Of a stretch of DNA of 64,000 bases, positions 10,866 to 24,990 are shown piece by piece. The translations under genes and the position numbers were made by a program. The DNA is from Cichorium intybus (Eukaryota > Streptophyta > Magnoliopsida > Asterales > Asteraceae), in assembly GCA_023525715.1 (NCBI GenBank), contig CM042012.1:42265528-42329527 (forward strand). The letters are read 5' to 3'. Each line of letters starts with the position of its first letter. Positions within the stretch are counted from its first letter, which is position 1. The notes under the pieces were generated by a model. It worked only from the letters and a program-made list of their open reading frames with translations. It did not search any database and was not told the origin of the DNA.

Positions 10866-11456
10866 GAATGCACCACATATTTCCATCGTTTTACGATAGA
10901 AACCTACGTCCCCACAGGTTAGGATCATTTGAGAACGCATATTTTCCTGATAAATCGAAAACTCAATAAGGACCATTAGATCAGATCATCTTCATTAAGG
11001 ACGTGAATGTCAATTTACAAATCTCATTTAATAACAAGTCCTAAAATAAGATAATTAATTTCAAATTTCAAATTTAAAAAATCAAAAAAATCGCTTTTTT
11101 AAATATGATATTTTTCAAGATTTAGAATAACATAACAAATTTAAATTTATAAAAAAAAATCAGATTTTAGAATTAAAAAAACATATACATTCATATATTT
11201 GCAAGCTTGTGCACATATGCATATTTAATAATTAATATATGCATATTATTATTTACAATAGTTGAAAACTAATAATAAAAAACCAATTTATTAAAAATAA
11301 TAATATACAATTATTTCAAACGATACATATATAAAATATAAAAAATACAACAAAAACTCATAATATATCTATTGTTCATTCATTGACTGTCAAGTATATT
11401 TTTATCGTTTTTCACTACTTCAATTTGCTCGACAATTTTTAGACGTGCAAGAACAT
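10866..11456. other. AT-rich spacer
   Basis: Very AT-rich, homologous to 43414-44040 in block 2. No reading frame or motif that I can support. Confidence 0.5.
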
Positions 11457-11480
11457 TAAACCCTAAACCCTAAACCCTAA
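11457..11480. repeat. Short interstitial telomere-type repeat
   Basis: About three units of the plant telomere repeat CCCTAAA. Absent from the paralogous position in block 2. Confidence 0.7.
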
Positions 11481-11536
11481 TACATGTATATATGTATATG
11501 CACACACATTTATGTACATATGTACGTTTTCAAAAA

Positions 11537-11683
<147 letters not shown>

Positions 11684-11927
11684 ATGCACCTATTCATTTA
11701 TATACATGTGCACATGTTTACATTAACATGGATTTAAAAAAATAAATATATATGTACGTCTGCACATATGTATTTAGGCACATGTGCATATCAGCACATA
11801 TATTTATGCAAATATGCAAGTACGCATACATATATTTTTTGCGTATCCACGTATGTGCATATATGTATATTTGAACCAACATATGCAAAAACATTGATAT
11901 ATATGACATGAGCATATCACATATACG

Positions 11928-13630
<1,703 letters not shown>

Positions 13631-13638
13631 GTAAAAAC

Positions 13639-14055
13639 CAGTGTTGCAGAAATCGGCTTTGGCGGCTGATTAATCGTTTGACAGTCTGCAACCGATTAGG
13701 ATTAGGCCTAATCGGTCAAGTTTGGCGGTTTGGTCAAATATCGGCCTTAGTCAATAAATATATTTTTTTAATTTTAATTTTTTTTAAATTTTAATTTTTT
13801 TTCGTTGGTCAAATATTGGTCTAATAAGTCAACAAATCTCAAGAAAATCTTAAGAATGAAAATACACAAATGTATAATATTTGATGTGTATCTAAGAATA
13901 AAATGAATCATACTTTGCTATTTTGTTATATTCATTTATTTTATAATAAATTCCTTTATATTTTAGGGTCTCAGATTAATCCCCGACTAATCCCTGACTA
14001 ATCCTTTAACCCCACTCGACTACGAAGCTACCGTCAAGAGATTTTTACAACCTTG
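13639..14055. mobile_element. hAT-like MITE, block-1 copy
   Basis: Ends CAGTGTTGCAGAAATC and GATTTTTACAACCTTG form imperfect inverted repeats flanked by a perfect 8-bp duplication GTAAAAAC (13631-13638, 14056-14063). The same element sits at the same place in block 2, so it predates the block duplication. Confidence 0.75.
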
Positions 14056-14127
14056 GTAAAAACACAAATTGGTAACATATAACGGTAACATATAACGGTA
14101 ACATACATCGGTGTCGATGTAGTAGTC

Positions 14128-14432
14128 TCAAAAATGGATAACCTCTCGATCTATAGGACTGATGGAAGGAGCTTGTATATATGGGTAGATTTCTTCTAAG
14201 TAATCCATTATTATACAAGATTCACAAAGCGGGGATTTTTTTGGTTGTATAATAATAGGGACGTACTTGATAGATTTGAGGTTGAGGACAAATTGATAGA
14301 TTTCCTCCACGTACTTACATACTTGATAGATTTGAGGTTGAAGTTGAATTGAGCCCTGTTGACAAATGGACTTGCAACGGAGCCGAGAAGCTTTATTTGA
14401 CTTGTTTCCGCCATTGAATGAGATTGATGCAT
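14128..14432 (-). pseudogene. Tau-class glutathione S-transferase fragment, copy 1
   Basis: The N-terminal thioredoxin-like (glutathione-binding) domain of a plant tau GST. Visible are KLLGSVASPFVNRAQF near the N-terminus, where tau GSTs carry the catalytic Ser of SPF, then YVP and CES-(x)-IMDYLEEIYP, matching the conserved ES-x-I-I-x-Y-(I/L)-(D/E) glutathione site, and an APSISP-DRE end. A tandem duplication of about 66 bp repeats the LNLKSIKY segment and disturbs the fold. The frame ends after VIHF and no C-terminal helical domain follows in this region, so it is a truncated pseudogene. Confidence 0.7.
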
Positions 14433-15822
14433 ACTTGTTACAATGGGTCATGGAACATATTAGTTGGTTAAAATAGACTTTAGTCTCTTAAAACACAAGA
14501 AAAATAAGAAGACGGACCTTTTAAACCAAAAGTTGAAAGTTCGATAAGTTACAATATATTTTTTCCAATAAAAAATGTAATGATCAGGAATGTAGACAAC
14601 ATCACTTCAAATGATACGACTATTGAGTTTTTAGTTAGAAAATTACCTAACTTGAATGATGATGGAAAACACTTCCAAGTGAGGTGCAAGACACATATTT
14701 TAAACCTTATTGTAAGATATATGTGGAGCCCAAGATTGTCTCTCCAAAAGAGCCATTGTGGAGAGAGGGGAGACTCCAAAATATATACACACTTATAAGA
14801 CCGTGTCACACCAATATGGGATACACTAATACTCCCCCTTAGAGACGTAGGCTCGATGAGGTTACATGGGTACGAGACACTGGCTCTTATACCATGTAAA
14901 TATATGTGGAGCCCAAGATTGTCTCTCCAAAAGAGCCCTTCTGGAGAGAAAGGAGACTCCAACATATATACAAACTTATAGGCCCGTGTCGTGTAACGCC
15001 CGGTTTCTCATACAAAGTACACCCAAAATTTTTTCAAACAATAACACATCAAAATGGGCATACTTGTACTCAAACCATGGAAACAAGATGTTATCAACAT
15101 AATTAATTACACAAAAAGGTCCTTACAAATTTGACCAGGCATTACAAATAAATCTATTACAACTAAAGGACAGGCTCTAAGTCGTCTCTCTCTCTTTATC
15201 ACATGCCTTCCCCTATCACAACTACACATACCTGCAAAACAACATACAACTCAAGTGTAAGCTTATAAAGGTTAGTGAGTAATCTCAATTACACTCCAGT
15301 AATCCCTCTCAGTAAATATCTTTATCATTCTCTTTTGCTAATCTCATTAGCAAATATCCACCTTCTCTTAACTCTGAAATCTGCAAACATATTAGGTTTA
15401 CAAATACCAGCTAATATTTAATAACATCAATTCAATAAAAATACCACACTTAGTACTACTCGTAACTCGACCACATTCTCACATATATTCATTTTTAACA
15501 ACCAACTTATACTCCATCATAGCAATTCTCATGCCTGTAACAATTAAACTCAAAGACTCTTTAACTCAACCAATTATCACATACTCTACTGTTATACTCA
15601 ATATAGGTTGCAACTCATCTCTTGTTATCCACAGATAACATAATCACTCCAACTCTATTCCAGCTCAATAACCCTCATGGCTATGCAATTTGACTCAAAA
15701 CTCTTTAGTGTGACTACACTAACATCTACTCACTTTATACAATCAATATGTATGTTCAACTCGGTTGTTGTTATTCACAGATAACAATTTACTCCACAAT
15801 TTGATTATGACAATAACAACCT

Positions 15823-15937
<115 letters not shown>

Positions 15938-16388
15938 TCAGTTTACCACAACGTAGAATTCTATTCAAGTATATAAGAGTACTCACCTGATAACAACTTA
16001 GTGTTTGGAACCCCCGAATTACGCGTACCGGGCTCCTGTTCGCTAGACTTGGTTATTTCACCATAGTCTAAATCAATTCTCCAATATCCACAATCATCTC
16101 AATTATATCTATCTCAAAGATATATAAATCAAAAGAGTATAAACGGTAATATTAACTCAATATTTACTGAAACCCCCAAATTCGCGGTTCTACTAATTCA
16201 ACCGTAGAAACTCGACAATAATCTCACAAATCACTTCAAAGGCATCTACTAACAATCTACTAACAACATATATGTGACAACCGGAATTTTTGACATAGAT
16301 AATATAAGGATTTCGTACGAAGAAGTTATGCCCCTACAAAGTCGAAAAAAATAAATAAATAAATAAAGAGAAAAGCTGGAAATTTCTA

Positions 16389-16501
16389 GACTAAGAAGAT
16401 TCGTCTTAGTCTTATAAAATCAAGTAAAACTTAGACTAAGAAGACTCGTCTTAGTCTTATAAAATCAAGTAAAACTTAGACTAAGAGGACTCGTCTTAGT
16501 C
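16389..16501. repeat. Three tandem perfect hairpins, 45-bp period
   Basis: Hairpins at 16389-16411, 16434-16456 and 16479-16501 share identical 8-bp arms GACTAAGA/TCTTAGTC with 7-nt loops AGATTCG, AGACTCG and GGACTCG. They lie about 115-230 bp from the 5' end of the inner solo LTR, in its probable U3. Confidence 0.9.
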
Positions 16502-19219
16502 TTAAGTCTGGAATAAGGTGCAAATATGGAAATTGATGGGTTAAGACATTTTATTTAGTCAATATGAGATATTAGTTTGATTATAATTTTAATTTTAAAG
16601 ACATAAGGGCAAAGTTTGAAATAAAAGACTAAAGGTGAAAAGTTTATTGTGCAAACTTTGGAAATTAATATCTCAAAATCTATAAAGAATTGGGAAAAAG
16701 TCATCAAGATGACTTAGGTAATATTTGAGATAACAAAAATATAGGAAAAGGATTCGAGTTATTTGGAGTTATAACGAAGACGTTACGACGGGTCAAAGAT
16801 GACCAAAAAGTGATAAAAATGACCAGCGGGCCATGTTTGAGGATTTATAACGTAAAATCCTTTTAGAATTAGACTTATGTCAGTAAGAAGAAATTGTAAA
16901 GCTCATTCCCACATTTCTAAAGGTATAAAGTTTGTGACATTTCGATATCATATGAGTGAGTTATGATTAAATGAGAATCAGGAAAATTAAGGAACAAAAG
17001 ATGAATTTTACTAAGGCAAGATCCGAGGGGTACTTTTGGTATTTTGCATCAATTAAATCTAGAACCTGGTTTTGGTTTTCTCTATGTGCGTATCTCATCC
17101 CTAGTTCACGTAAATCAGATATCTCCTTCCCGATAAAACACAAACTCGCACCCACAAGGATGGAAATCGGAAATTCAAAGACAAGAGAGAAAGAAATCGG
17201 TGAAGGAGGGAAAGAAGGATCGAGAGTGAGACTGTAAGGGTTAAATGCGAGAAGGGAAGCAGCAATTCGGAGTTTGAAAGCAGCTATCGCTGCTGTGAAG
17301 CTGCATTCACCGGGAAAACGCAGTCGACGGCAGAAACCGCCGCTGCCGGCGGCGTTGGTGGCGGGGTGCGACAGCGGACATCGGGGGAGGCGGAGAAGCT
17401 TCCAAGCAATCCGATTTTTGTACAGAAAATGATTCTTATCTCCTGATTTCATCTTTCCGAGCAAGAACTGAAAGGTACATGCTTGAATCTTTGGAACCCT
17501 AGCTATGCATGTTGAAAATTTAGTGCTGATTTGTGGTTTTTAAACATAGATTGAAAGGGAAATCGAGAATAAGTGCAAGAACACCCATGATTCAGATTTT
17601 GGACATCAATTAAAAGGTAATCTTGGAACCTCAAGTGACTTCTATTGGGAAACATGAAGTTTGTTGGATTATATACAATTGATGATTAAAATTAAGTTTG
17701 AATTCTTGAAAGATTGATTGATTGTGATGAATTTGAAATATAGAAGTATGTCAAATGCATGTTGGAAACTTGTTAGCAATAATGAAACATCCTTTGTATC
17801 AAATAAGGACCATGAGAGAATCAAGGGCTTAATACTTGATAACGGAAAATTTTGACAGCTTTTACTTTTCTGTCAAAGTCAAACACTAGACTAAAAATCA
17901 AATTACTTGGAATTGGCTTGTCATATGGGAAATTGGGTTTGAACGTATGAAATACTATATGTAAATAGTTAGAAACACCAAAGAATCAAGAAAATAAGGC
18001 TAGTTAGCTTCGTGATAATCAAATGACAAAAAGATGAGCAAATTTGACTTTTATAAAGTCTAAATGGGGCAAGTATGTGTATTTACGCTTGTGATCAAGA
18101 AACTAGTTAAAATATGCTTTATGAGACATGTTTACATTTGATGATGGTAACATTGAATTAGGGATACAAGTATTTGGTTAAACATCTTATAAAGTATCAT
18201 TTAGTCATAAAAAGACTATAATTTGACTATTTTTAGTTAAATTGTCGTTTTAAGCCTAAGAATCAAAAAGGTTGAGAAATAACCTCAAGACATGAGTAAT
18301 ATGATTCATTCTCATGATATTATAGTAAATTAGAAGAAAATTGAAAGTTTGGGTCAATAAAAAGTTGAGTTTTTGTTAAGTCTAAAAATGACATAATCGG
18401 AAACGGTTAAACTAAAAGTTACCGTTTTAGCAAATACGGGCCTGTATAAGTATGAAATGAATTTATATCAACATTTATGTGTTGTTGGGTGGTTTTGGCA
18501 ATAACATATGTAAAAAGTGTGATGTTTAAAAATACTTTTTATTTTTATAATCTTTAGCGGCAAAATTGCCAAAAATATAATAAAAAAGCGAATTGATGGA
18601 TGTTTTGACATCTAAGCATTGATATTGATTTATAAATATGTTGAGATCAGAAAATAACTAAAATTTCATGTTAAAACCCATGAAAACACAATTAGGCAAA
18701 GTAGGATGCCTAAATAGAAAAAACGGTCAAAAAGTGTCGAAACAAAAAGTGGCTTAAAAGGTTCCATAAAGCGTTACCAATGTTATAAACACTATTAGTA
18801 CATTGTTGGGTTATATAACAATGAGTTAAACAAGAGTTTACACGAATTTTGGACTAAGTTATCAAAATGGGACAAAAAGGGTAAAATTGTCAAAAATGAG
18901 TATTATGCTTTGAGAGTCATACTTAACCATTAGAAATAGAATTAGATAATGACTAGTAATAGTCAAGAATGATTAGGCACATGATTTATGTTTAGTTGTC
19001 TAATATGTTCTAATCTTCTATTAGATTAATAGAGATTGAAGGACGTAGGAAGCAACGAAAGGATAGAGTTATGTGGACTAGTGTAGCTAGACGTACCTAG
19101 CTACTAAGGTGAATACATGTGGCATTTTCCCTCTTTGGGGTACATGACAAAATGTTTTTATAAGTTTACATGCTTTTCGAATATGAAATGATATGCAAGT
19201 TCATTTACCTATGACATGA

Positions 19220-19420
19220 TTATAAGCCTTATACTATGATTTGAAAGCGTGTTTTGGCAATCAAGCCATAACGATTTGAAAGCTATTTGAAAAGTATTAT
19301 TGGCATTATGCGACAACGATTTGAAAGCATGTTTTGGCATTAAGTCCTAACGATTTGAAAAGTGTGTTTTTACACAAAGTCATAACGATTTGAAAGAAAG
19401 TTTTGGGCATCTAGCCTCAA
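19220..19420 (+). repeat. Degenerate tandem repeat (AACGATTTGAAAG units)
   Basis: At least four units of about 45-60 bp, each with CATAACGATTTGAAAG and a TTTTGGCA segment, within the inner solo LTR. Confidence 0.7.
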
Positions 19421-19577
19421 TACGTTTTTAATGGACTCGTATTATGATATGAAATGCACAGTAATATAAAGTAATGGAAATGTTCTTGTACCCGGGGGAT
19501 GACGTTCCCGCAAGGGAATCCAGAGGAGTCTACTGGGGTCGTACCGACCCCTTCGCGAAGTAGATTTCCTAAAACTA

Positions 19578-19802
19578 TATGACGCTAGGGTGGACTGATT
19601 ATGTTCTTTCCATCCTAGTCCATACTTGGGGTTAATGCCCTAAGTATAAAAAGCACGCATGTTGAGATACCAGTCAAAGCATGTGATATGACGCTGAGAT
19701 GGTTTGATTATGTTCTCACCATCTCAGTCCAGACTTGGGGTATCACCAAGAGTGATTAAGGCCCTAAGTATAAAAATACTATCATGATCAAATGCCAGTC
19801 AA
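19578..19802 (+). repeat. Two-copy direct repeat in the inner LTR
   Basis: Two units of about 100-115 bp starting TATGACGCT and ending ATGCCAGTCAA/ATACCAGTCAA. Each contains a short hairpin (AGGGTGGACT...CCATCCTAGTCC and GAGATGGTTT...CCATCTCAGTCC). Confidence 0.7.
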
Positions 19803-20797
19803 CCTAAAGGAAAGAAAAAGAAAAACATTGCATTTCAAGTTTTCTTACTTGATTGTTTAAAGGACTTTGAAAGAAAAATATTTTTACATGACGTATGAAA
19901 GGTTTTGACAACTAGTGTCATATTATATGAAAACTGTTCATAAAGGTTTGAACACCGGTCAAGTTTAAGTAATGAAAGTTTTATAATGACAAACTTTTTA
20001 TGAAAGGCTTTAAAAGCAAAACAATGATATGTTTCAGTTACAGTGATTTTAACAGCAAGTGTGATGATATGATTTGATTACAAAGGTTCTGAAAATGATA
20101 TATGATATGCTTATAAATGTTTTGGGTCCAAACCCATGTAGCTCACGAGACATTTTCGTCTTACGTATTTTATTTTATGCCATGTATTCCAGGTTCTAGA
20201 CACGAGAGTTAGAAGCAAGTAGATGACTCGAAAGAATTGGGATTTTAGTTGGAGTGGTCTTTGGCCGATGAAATGGTCAGTAATCCTAACTTGCTTTCTA
20301 TGGTTTAGTTTCATATGAAGTTGTAACCCCCGTAGTTGTTCAAACACTTGTACAACTAAATTGTTAATGTTGGGACCAAATTTTTAAGAATGACACGAGG
20401 TCATGAGAAAAGTTTTTAAAGGTTGACAATTTGTTCTATAAAGAAACACGGTTTTCGAAATATGAGATTTTTCAATACCGAGTTTTATAAAATACTACAT
20501 CAGCTTTTGCGTTTATTTTAAAAAAAAAAGAGGAAATTTTGGGGCGTTACAATATATAACAATATATGGCAAAATCATGAAATTGAAAGTTAGGGTTTCA
20601 AAACCCCAAAATCAAGAAATTACTCACCTTGATAATTTAGGAAAATCGCCTTAGAATGCTCTGAAATCTCCATACGTTTTCCCACGCATCCCCTCGCTCA
20701 ATTTGGCGGAAAATCGACTTAGAATGCTCTGAAATCGAATTTGGGTGTATATTTCCCGAAATGAGCATTTTCTGCACATTATATAGTGCTGTCAAGC

Positions 20798-20959
20798 CTA
20801 CACGACCCGTGTAGGTCTGTTTTGCCCACGGACTGCTTCTTGAACAAATCCTACATGCCCCGTGTAGGCTCACACGCCCCGTGTAGGTCTGAAAGGCTTA
20901 CTGCATGCTTTCTTAAGGAATGTTACACGACCTGTGTGACCATACACGACCCGTGTAGC
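20798..20959. repeat. Cluster of CACG-N3-CGTG palindromes
   Basis: CTACACG-ACC-CGTGTAG occurs at 20798-20814 and, minus the first base, near 20943-20959. Close variants lie at 20851-20867, 20871-20886 and 20923-20939. All fall in the 5' part of the outer solo LTR (minus). Confidence 0.85.
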
Positions 20960-21387
20960 CTGCTTTGGTATATTTCAACTCCAAACTTTACTCAATTGGG
21001 TTTCTAATCACCCAAACTCATACAACAACCTAATTAATCTTAAACGCACCAAGATTAACTCAAAATCTATCTATAATTTAAAAACACGGTATTACATGTC
21101 GCATCAATGTGGAATACACTAACACACTAACACTTATTGTGAAGGACGGTCTTAAAACACATAACTACCACGTGGATTGTGTTAAAAAAGCAGTGAAGTG
21201 CATTAGAAATTCAACCACAATAATTTCGAGGTTCAAGAGGTGAATGAAAGAATATGGACTTGAGTCGAAACCATTCTTATGCGGAGATTGTCCTACACAT
21301 TGGAATTCAACGTACGAGTTGTTGAGGTTGGCTTACATATTACGAGAGCCTTTTCCCGTGTACGAACTTGAAGATATAATTTTTTTT

Positions 21388-21530
21388 TTTGACGTTTTAA
21401 AAAAAACGCAGTTTTAAAAAGTTTAAAAGACTGATTTTGGACGTTATAAAAAACGCAGCTTCAAAAAATTGAAAAAGAAAAAGTTTTTTGACGTTTTAAA
21501 AAAACGCAGCTATAAATAGTTTAAAAAAAT
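21388..21530 (+). repeat. GACGTT-A(n)-AACGCAG repeat within the hAT remnant
   Basis: Three units of about 50-60 bp, each with GACGTT(T/A)TAAAAAA and ACGCAG. The paralogous place in block 2 (about 50778-50880) has two units. It interrupts the transposase frame. Confidence 0.7.
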
Positions 21531-22905
21531 TGTTTTCGAAGGTATTTTTATGTATTCTTATGTTGTATTTTTTTATTTTATCGAGCCTATGTATATACGA
21601 GATCTAAGTGGAAGAGTACCAGAGCATACTATATTGATTTTGAAGTTCTGAAACTAATTGTCGATTTTCTTGAAAAGTTTAAAACAAAACCGATCTTATA
21701 TGTAGATAAACATCTAAGAGAGTGAGAAACAAGACTGAATTTTAGCAAAATATGTGGGGATATACGGAAAAAGTAAACAATCGTTGCAGTTCTTTTGACA
21801 AAATAAATGATTTTGTGTATTTCGCCGTGTTGTTAGATCCTGAATTTAAGTCCTCATTATTGTCATATCATTTACACAAATGGTCAAAACACTCTACCAG
21901 AGTCAAATCCTATGGCAAACTCGGAAATACAATTGAAGGTGATAGCATGGTGCGCGAGGTTGAAAACAAGATTGAATTTATTTACAATCTACAAAAATAA
22001 TTTCGACAATCTTGGATCGTCTCAAGAAGAAAGTGGTCGCGGAAAATGAGGGGCTTGTGATGATAGTGATAAAAACAACTTCTTGGGTGATTTCTTAGTA
22101 TAGAAGGTGCGACATCGGTTTCAATTGACACCGAATTTAAAAGGTATTTGAATGAGCAAAACGAAGTTTATAACAAGGAATTCGATATTCTCAAGTATTG
22201 GAAGAAGAATGCGGCTCGTTTTCCTATTATGGCTCGTATGGCGAAAGGTAAAAAATTATTACGTAATGTTTATTTATTGATTTTTTAATACATATTTGAA
22301 AATTTATTAACCTTTTTTATATATTTTTTGGCTATACAAGTGTCAACCGTGGTATTCGAGTCGACATTTAGTACTTGTGGACGAATATTAGAGTATCGAA
22401 CTAATTTGACAACCACTTTAGTAGAAGCGTTGATTAATTGCATCCAATATCGGGTAACAAAATAAAGAAAACTGATAATAGACGACCCCGATAACATATT
22501 AAGAGGTGATGCCGTTGCATTGGATACATTTGTTTCTTTTCTTTTCATATAAGTTTTATAAATGTCTATCTTGAATTATGAAATACTTACTATTATTTAC
22601 TTATTAGTTTTATAATAATTAAAGATGCAATTCAAAAGACACGGTCGGAAAGATAGAGGAAAAACGTCAATTGAAGTTTTAAAATATGTTTGCAAAAAAT
22701 TCTTTTATTTTGGTCATTTGGTGCGTCACACTAAAAAATTTGGATTATTTTTGTTTATTCAATTGCGTTCTCATTTTTTGGTGACAATTTATTAAAGGTA
22801 TGTTTAAAAGTGTTTGCAACCTTGTGTTTGTGTTGGTTTCATTGTTTGTATCTTAATACTACAATTAAATAATTCTAATCAAATTACAAATGAGACTAAA
22901 TGTAA

Positions 22906-23153
22906 TCAAATTACAACATCCACCGGCCCAAAATATGCTACAGCCCAAAATTTCAAGCACCCGGTCCGGTTCCTAGCCCAACATCCACCGCCCCAAGTCG
23001 TTTCGGTTCTACCCGGTCTGATCCAGGACCGCGTAAAACCCCGAAACCGAGTATATGTGCTACACAGGGTCCGGTTCTTGGTTCTATGTCTCATGATATT
23101 TCGGATCGGGGTCGCCTCAGGTCGGTTCGGGTCTGGACCTGATCGCAACCCTA
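22906..23153 (+). mobile_element. hAT element 3'-end remnant beside CLE-B
   Basis: CCGGTCCGG-rich, homologous to 8452-8651, ending CAACCCTA. Together with the transposase remnant upstream it is the 3' part of one hAT element. Confidence 0.65.
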
Positions 23154-23884
23154 TTTCTGACTTTCCCAATATGTAACTTTCACTTTAACCCCTTTAAAGT
23201 TTTAATATACACAGCTACTCGTCAACTTAATTTAAAATTGCAGCATCAACTGTAGTCTTTAATAACTACAATCTACAACCAAAAATACCAAGTTAGGTCA
23301 TCTACTTTAAAATTTTCCATGTTCATGATTGATTAATATTAAGAAATAACCACATTTCTCAACACAAGCAGATCCGTAGAACCACTTAGAGTGAAGTGGT
23401 ATTTTGGGATTTCGAATTAAAGATTTACATCCTGATTACTTATAATAGTTATAATAATGCCATTTATTTATAAAACCACTCATCAGACCCACCAAGTGTC
23501 TTTAACCAATTTTATACGATCTGGGTATGACAACTTTTCAATCCTATTTGTGACTCAAAATTCCATATCCATCTTACACATATATACATGCATACGTGGT
23601 AATTGGGGAGGGTATATATGAGGTAGGAGAGATGAATGTGAACACGGATACAAAAAGGGACCCGACCCATATTCTCTTCCTACCCGTTTATCCAGCATGT
23701 GATCATACAAGATTAATTTGGCCGGAAAACATAAAACGATGGAGTTTACGTACTAAATTTTCATTGATGAAAAAACATACAAACCGTAATCTGTACTTGA
23801 TCTGTTCGAATCTCAGTTCTACTAAACAAACTATGACGAAAGAATAAAATAATCCTACGTAATGACAAAAAGATTTGTGGGTTT

Positions 23885-24139
23885 TTAGTTGTGAAGTGGA
23901 TTTGGTCCACCGGGGACAAGCCGGCGGGACACTGTGTAAGCATCTTGATTGTTGTCTGCATTCATGAACGCTGGTTTGGTGTGAAAGTGTCTTTCAAACG
24001 TTGCAACAAAGTTGGCTCTTATTCTTTCTTCATTCTTTCTGTCTGTTGACCGGTCAACGAGGTTCCTACAACTCGACATATCCACCAATGACAAAAGAAC
24101 GATGGCAAGTATGATCAAACCAGAAACTTGAAGCTTCAT
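23885..24139 (-). CDS. CLE-family peptide hormone precursor, copy B
   Basis: An 84-residue pre-propeptide with signal peptide (GLIILAIVLL core) and C-terminal CLE motif RLVPGGPNPLHN at residues 73-84. Relative to copy A it differs in the signal peptide (S8L, M18L), the NI-to-DR change in the propeptide and K/L-to-M/A and F-to-Y changes before the motif, while the mature peptide is identical. Intronless, with a TATAAATAG box at 24224-24232. The MULE inserted about 665 bp upstream of the start codon. The protein is identical to copy B' at 54520-54774. Role as in copy A: secreted ligand for receptor kinases; tissue unknown. Confidence 0.9.
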   Translation of the reverse strand: MKLQVSGLIILAIVLLSLVDMSSCRNLVDRSTDRKNEERIRANFVATFERHFHTKPAFMNADNNQDAYTVSRRLVPGGPNPLHN

Positions 24140-24223
24140 CTTTGAAGAAGATCGGCGGAGAAAAGATAAAAAAGATGTAAATGTTTAAGAAATCTGATTG
24201 TGGTTTTAGGTTGGTAAGCAAGT

Positions 24224-24232
24224 CTATTTATA
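24224..24232 (-). promoter_or_regulatory. TATA box of CLE-B
   Basis: TATAAATAG on the minus strand about 90 bp upstream of the ATG, as in the other copies. Confidence 0.7.
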
Positions 24233-24804
24233 AGGAAATTTTCATATGTATAAATGGCAACATTAGAATGAGATTCAAATTGATACTTCGTAACCGTGTT
24301 GTTATCTACTTATCTTAAGCCATCTTGGATTTATAGCCATATGTTAAAGAGTTGACATTGTTATTTTATGGTAGTTAAGCATAAAAATCGGACCTTAAAA
24401 CCTCATCTTATCAGCATGCCTAATACTTGCCGGAGGTGGTTATTTAAGAGAATTTTTGGTCAAAATTTATAAATTAAAAAAAGAATCCTGAGACATCACT
24501 TATAATAGATTTTTTGAAAGTTTGTTGTATAGAATGGTTCTCATAAATTATTAGATACGGTTAAATATGGTAACGTTTTGGGTTATTAGTATTAACTATT
24601 TATGTTTTATTAAATATTTTTTTAGGTTTTATGTTTTGTATAGTTAGTCGGTTTCATTAATGTTCTATTTTACTCCAATTGTATATATATAGCCTTCACA
24701 ACAATATTATTTTTTTTACTAATTTTTAGTATTTTTACTAACCGTTAAATACTAAAAATTGTAACGGTTATATATTTTGGGAAATATAGATCTTCATAAA
24801 ACAA
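24233..24804. other. CLE-B upstream region
   Basis: AT-rich, matches 54868-55408 in block 2 until the MULE junction at 24805. No gene. Confidence 0.6.
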
Positions 24805-24990
24805 GAGTAACTTACAGATTTGGACTCTGTGGTTTACATGAATTTACACTGACAGTCCACGTTTTCAAATTTCACGTTCGTGGTCCCTGTGGTGACCTAA
24901 ACATTGAAGTCACAGTCCCTGAAGGCATTACCATTAACTCCAAGTCCGTTAAGTGAGTCGTGTGCCCCTCACGTGGGAGGAATTCAGTCT
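24805..24990 (+). repeat. MULE left terminal inverted repeat
   Basis: Begins GAGTAACTTACAGATTTGG; pairs with 39935-40085. Confidence 0.75.

Larger units (their letters stand above)
16273..20551 (+). mobile_element. Inner solo LTR, 4.28 kb
   Basis: Begins TGTGACAACCGGAATTTTTG and ends TTTTGGGGCGTTACA, flanked by a perfect 5-bp duplication ATATA (16268-16272, 20552-20556). It resembles the LTR at 60373-62776, which is joined to a polypurine tract, so the LTR assignment is well supported. Such lengths occur in Tekay-type Gypsy chromoviruses (inference). Frames within it, such as 16967-17464, show no domain. Confidence 0.85.

Noticed and set aside
16967..17464. 165-residue minus-strand frame
   Set aside because: No recognisable domain, low-complexity hydrophobic C-terminus, and it lies inside a solo LTR.
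22906..23169. Proline/arginine-rich frames in the CCGGTCCGG regions
   Set aside because: Composition follows the hAT subterminal motif; frames are not preserved among the four copies.
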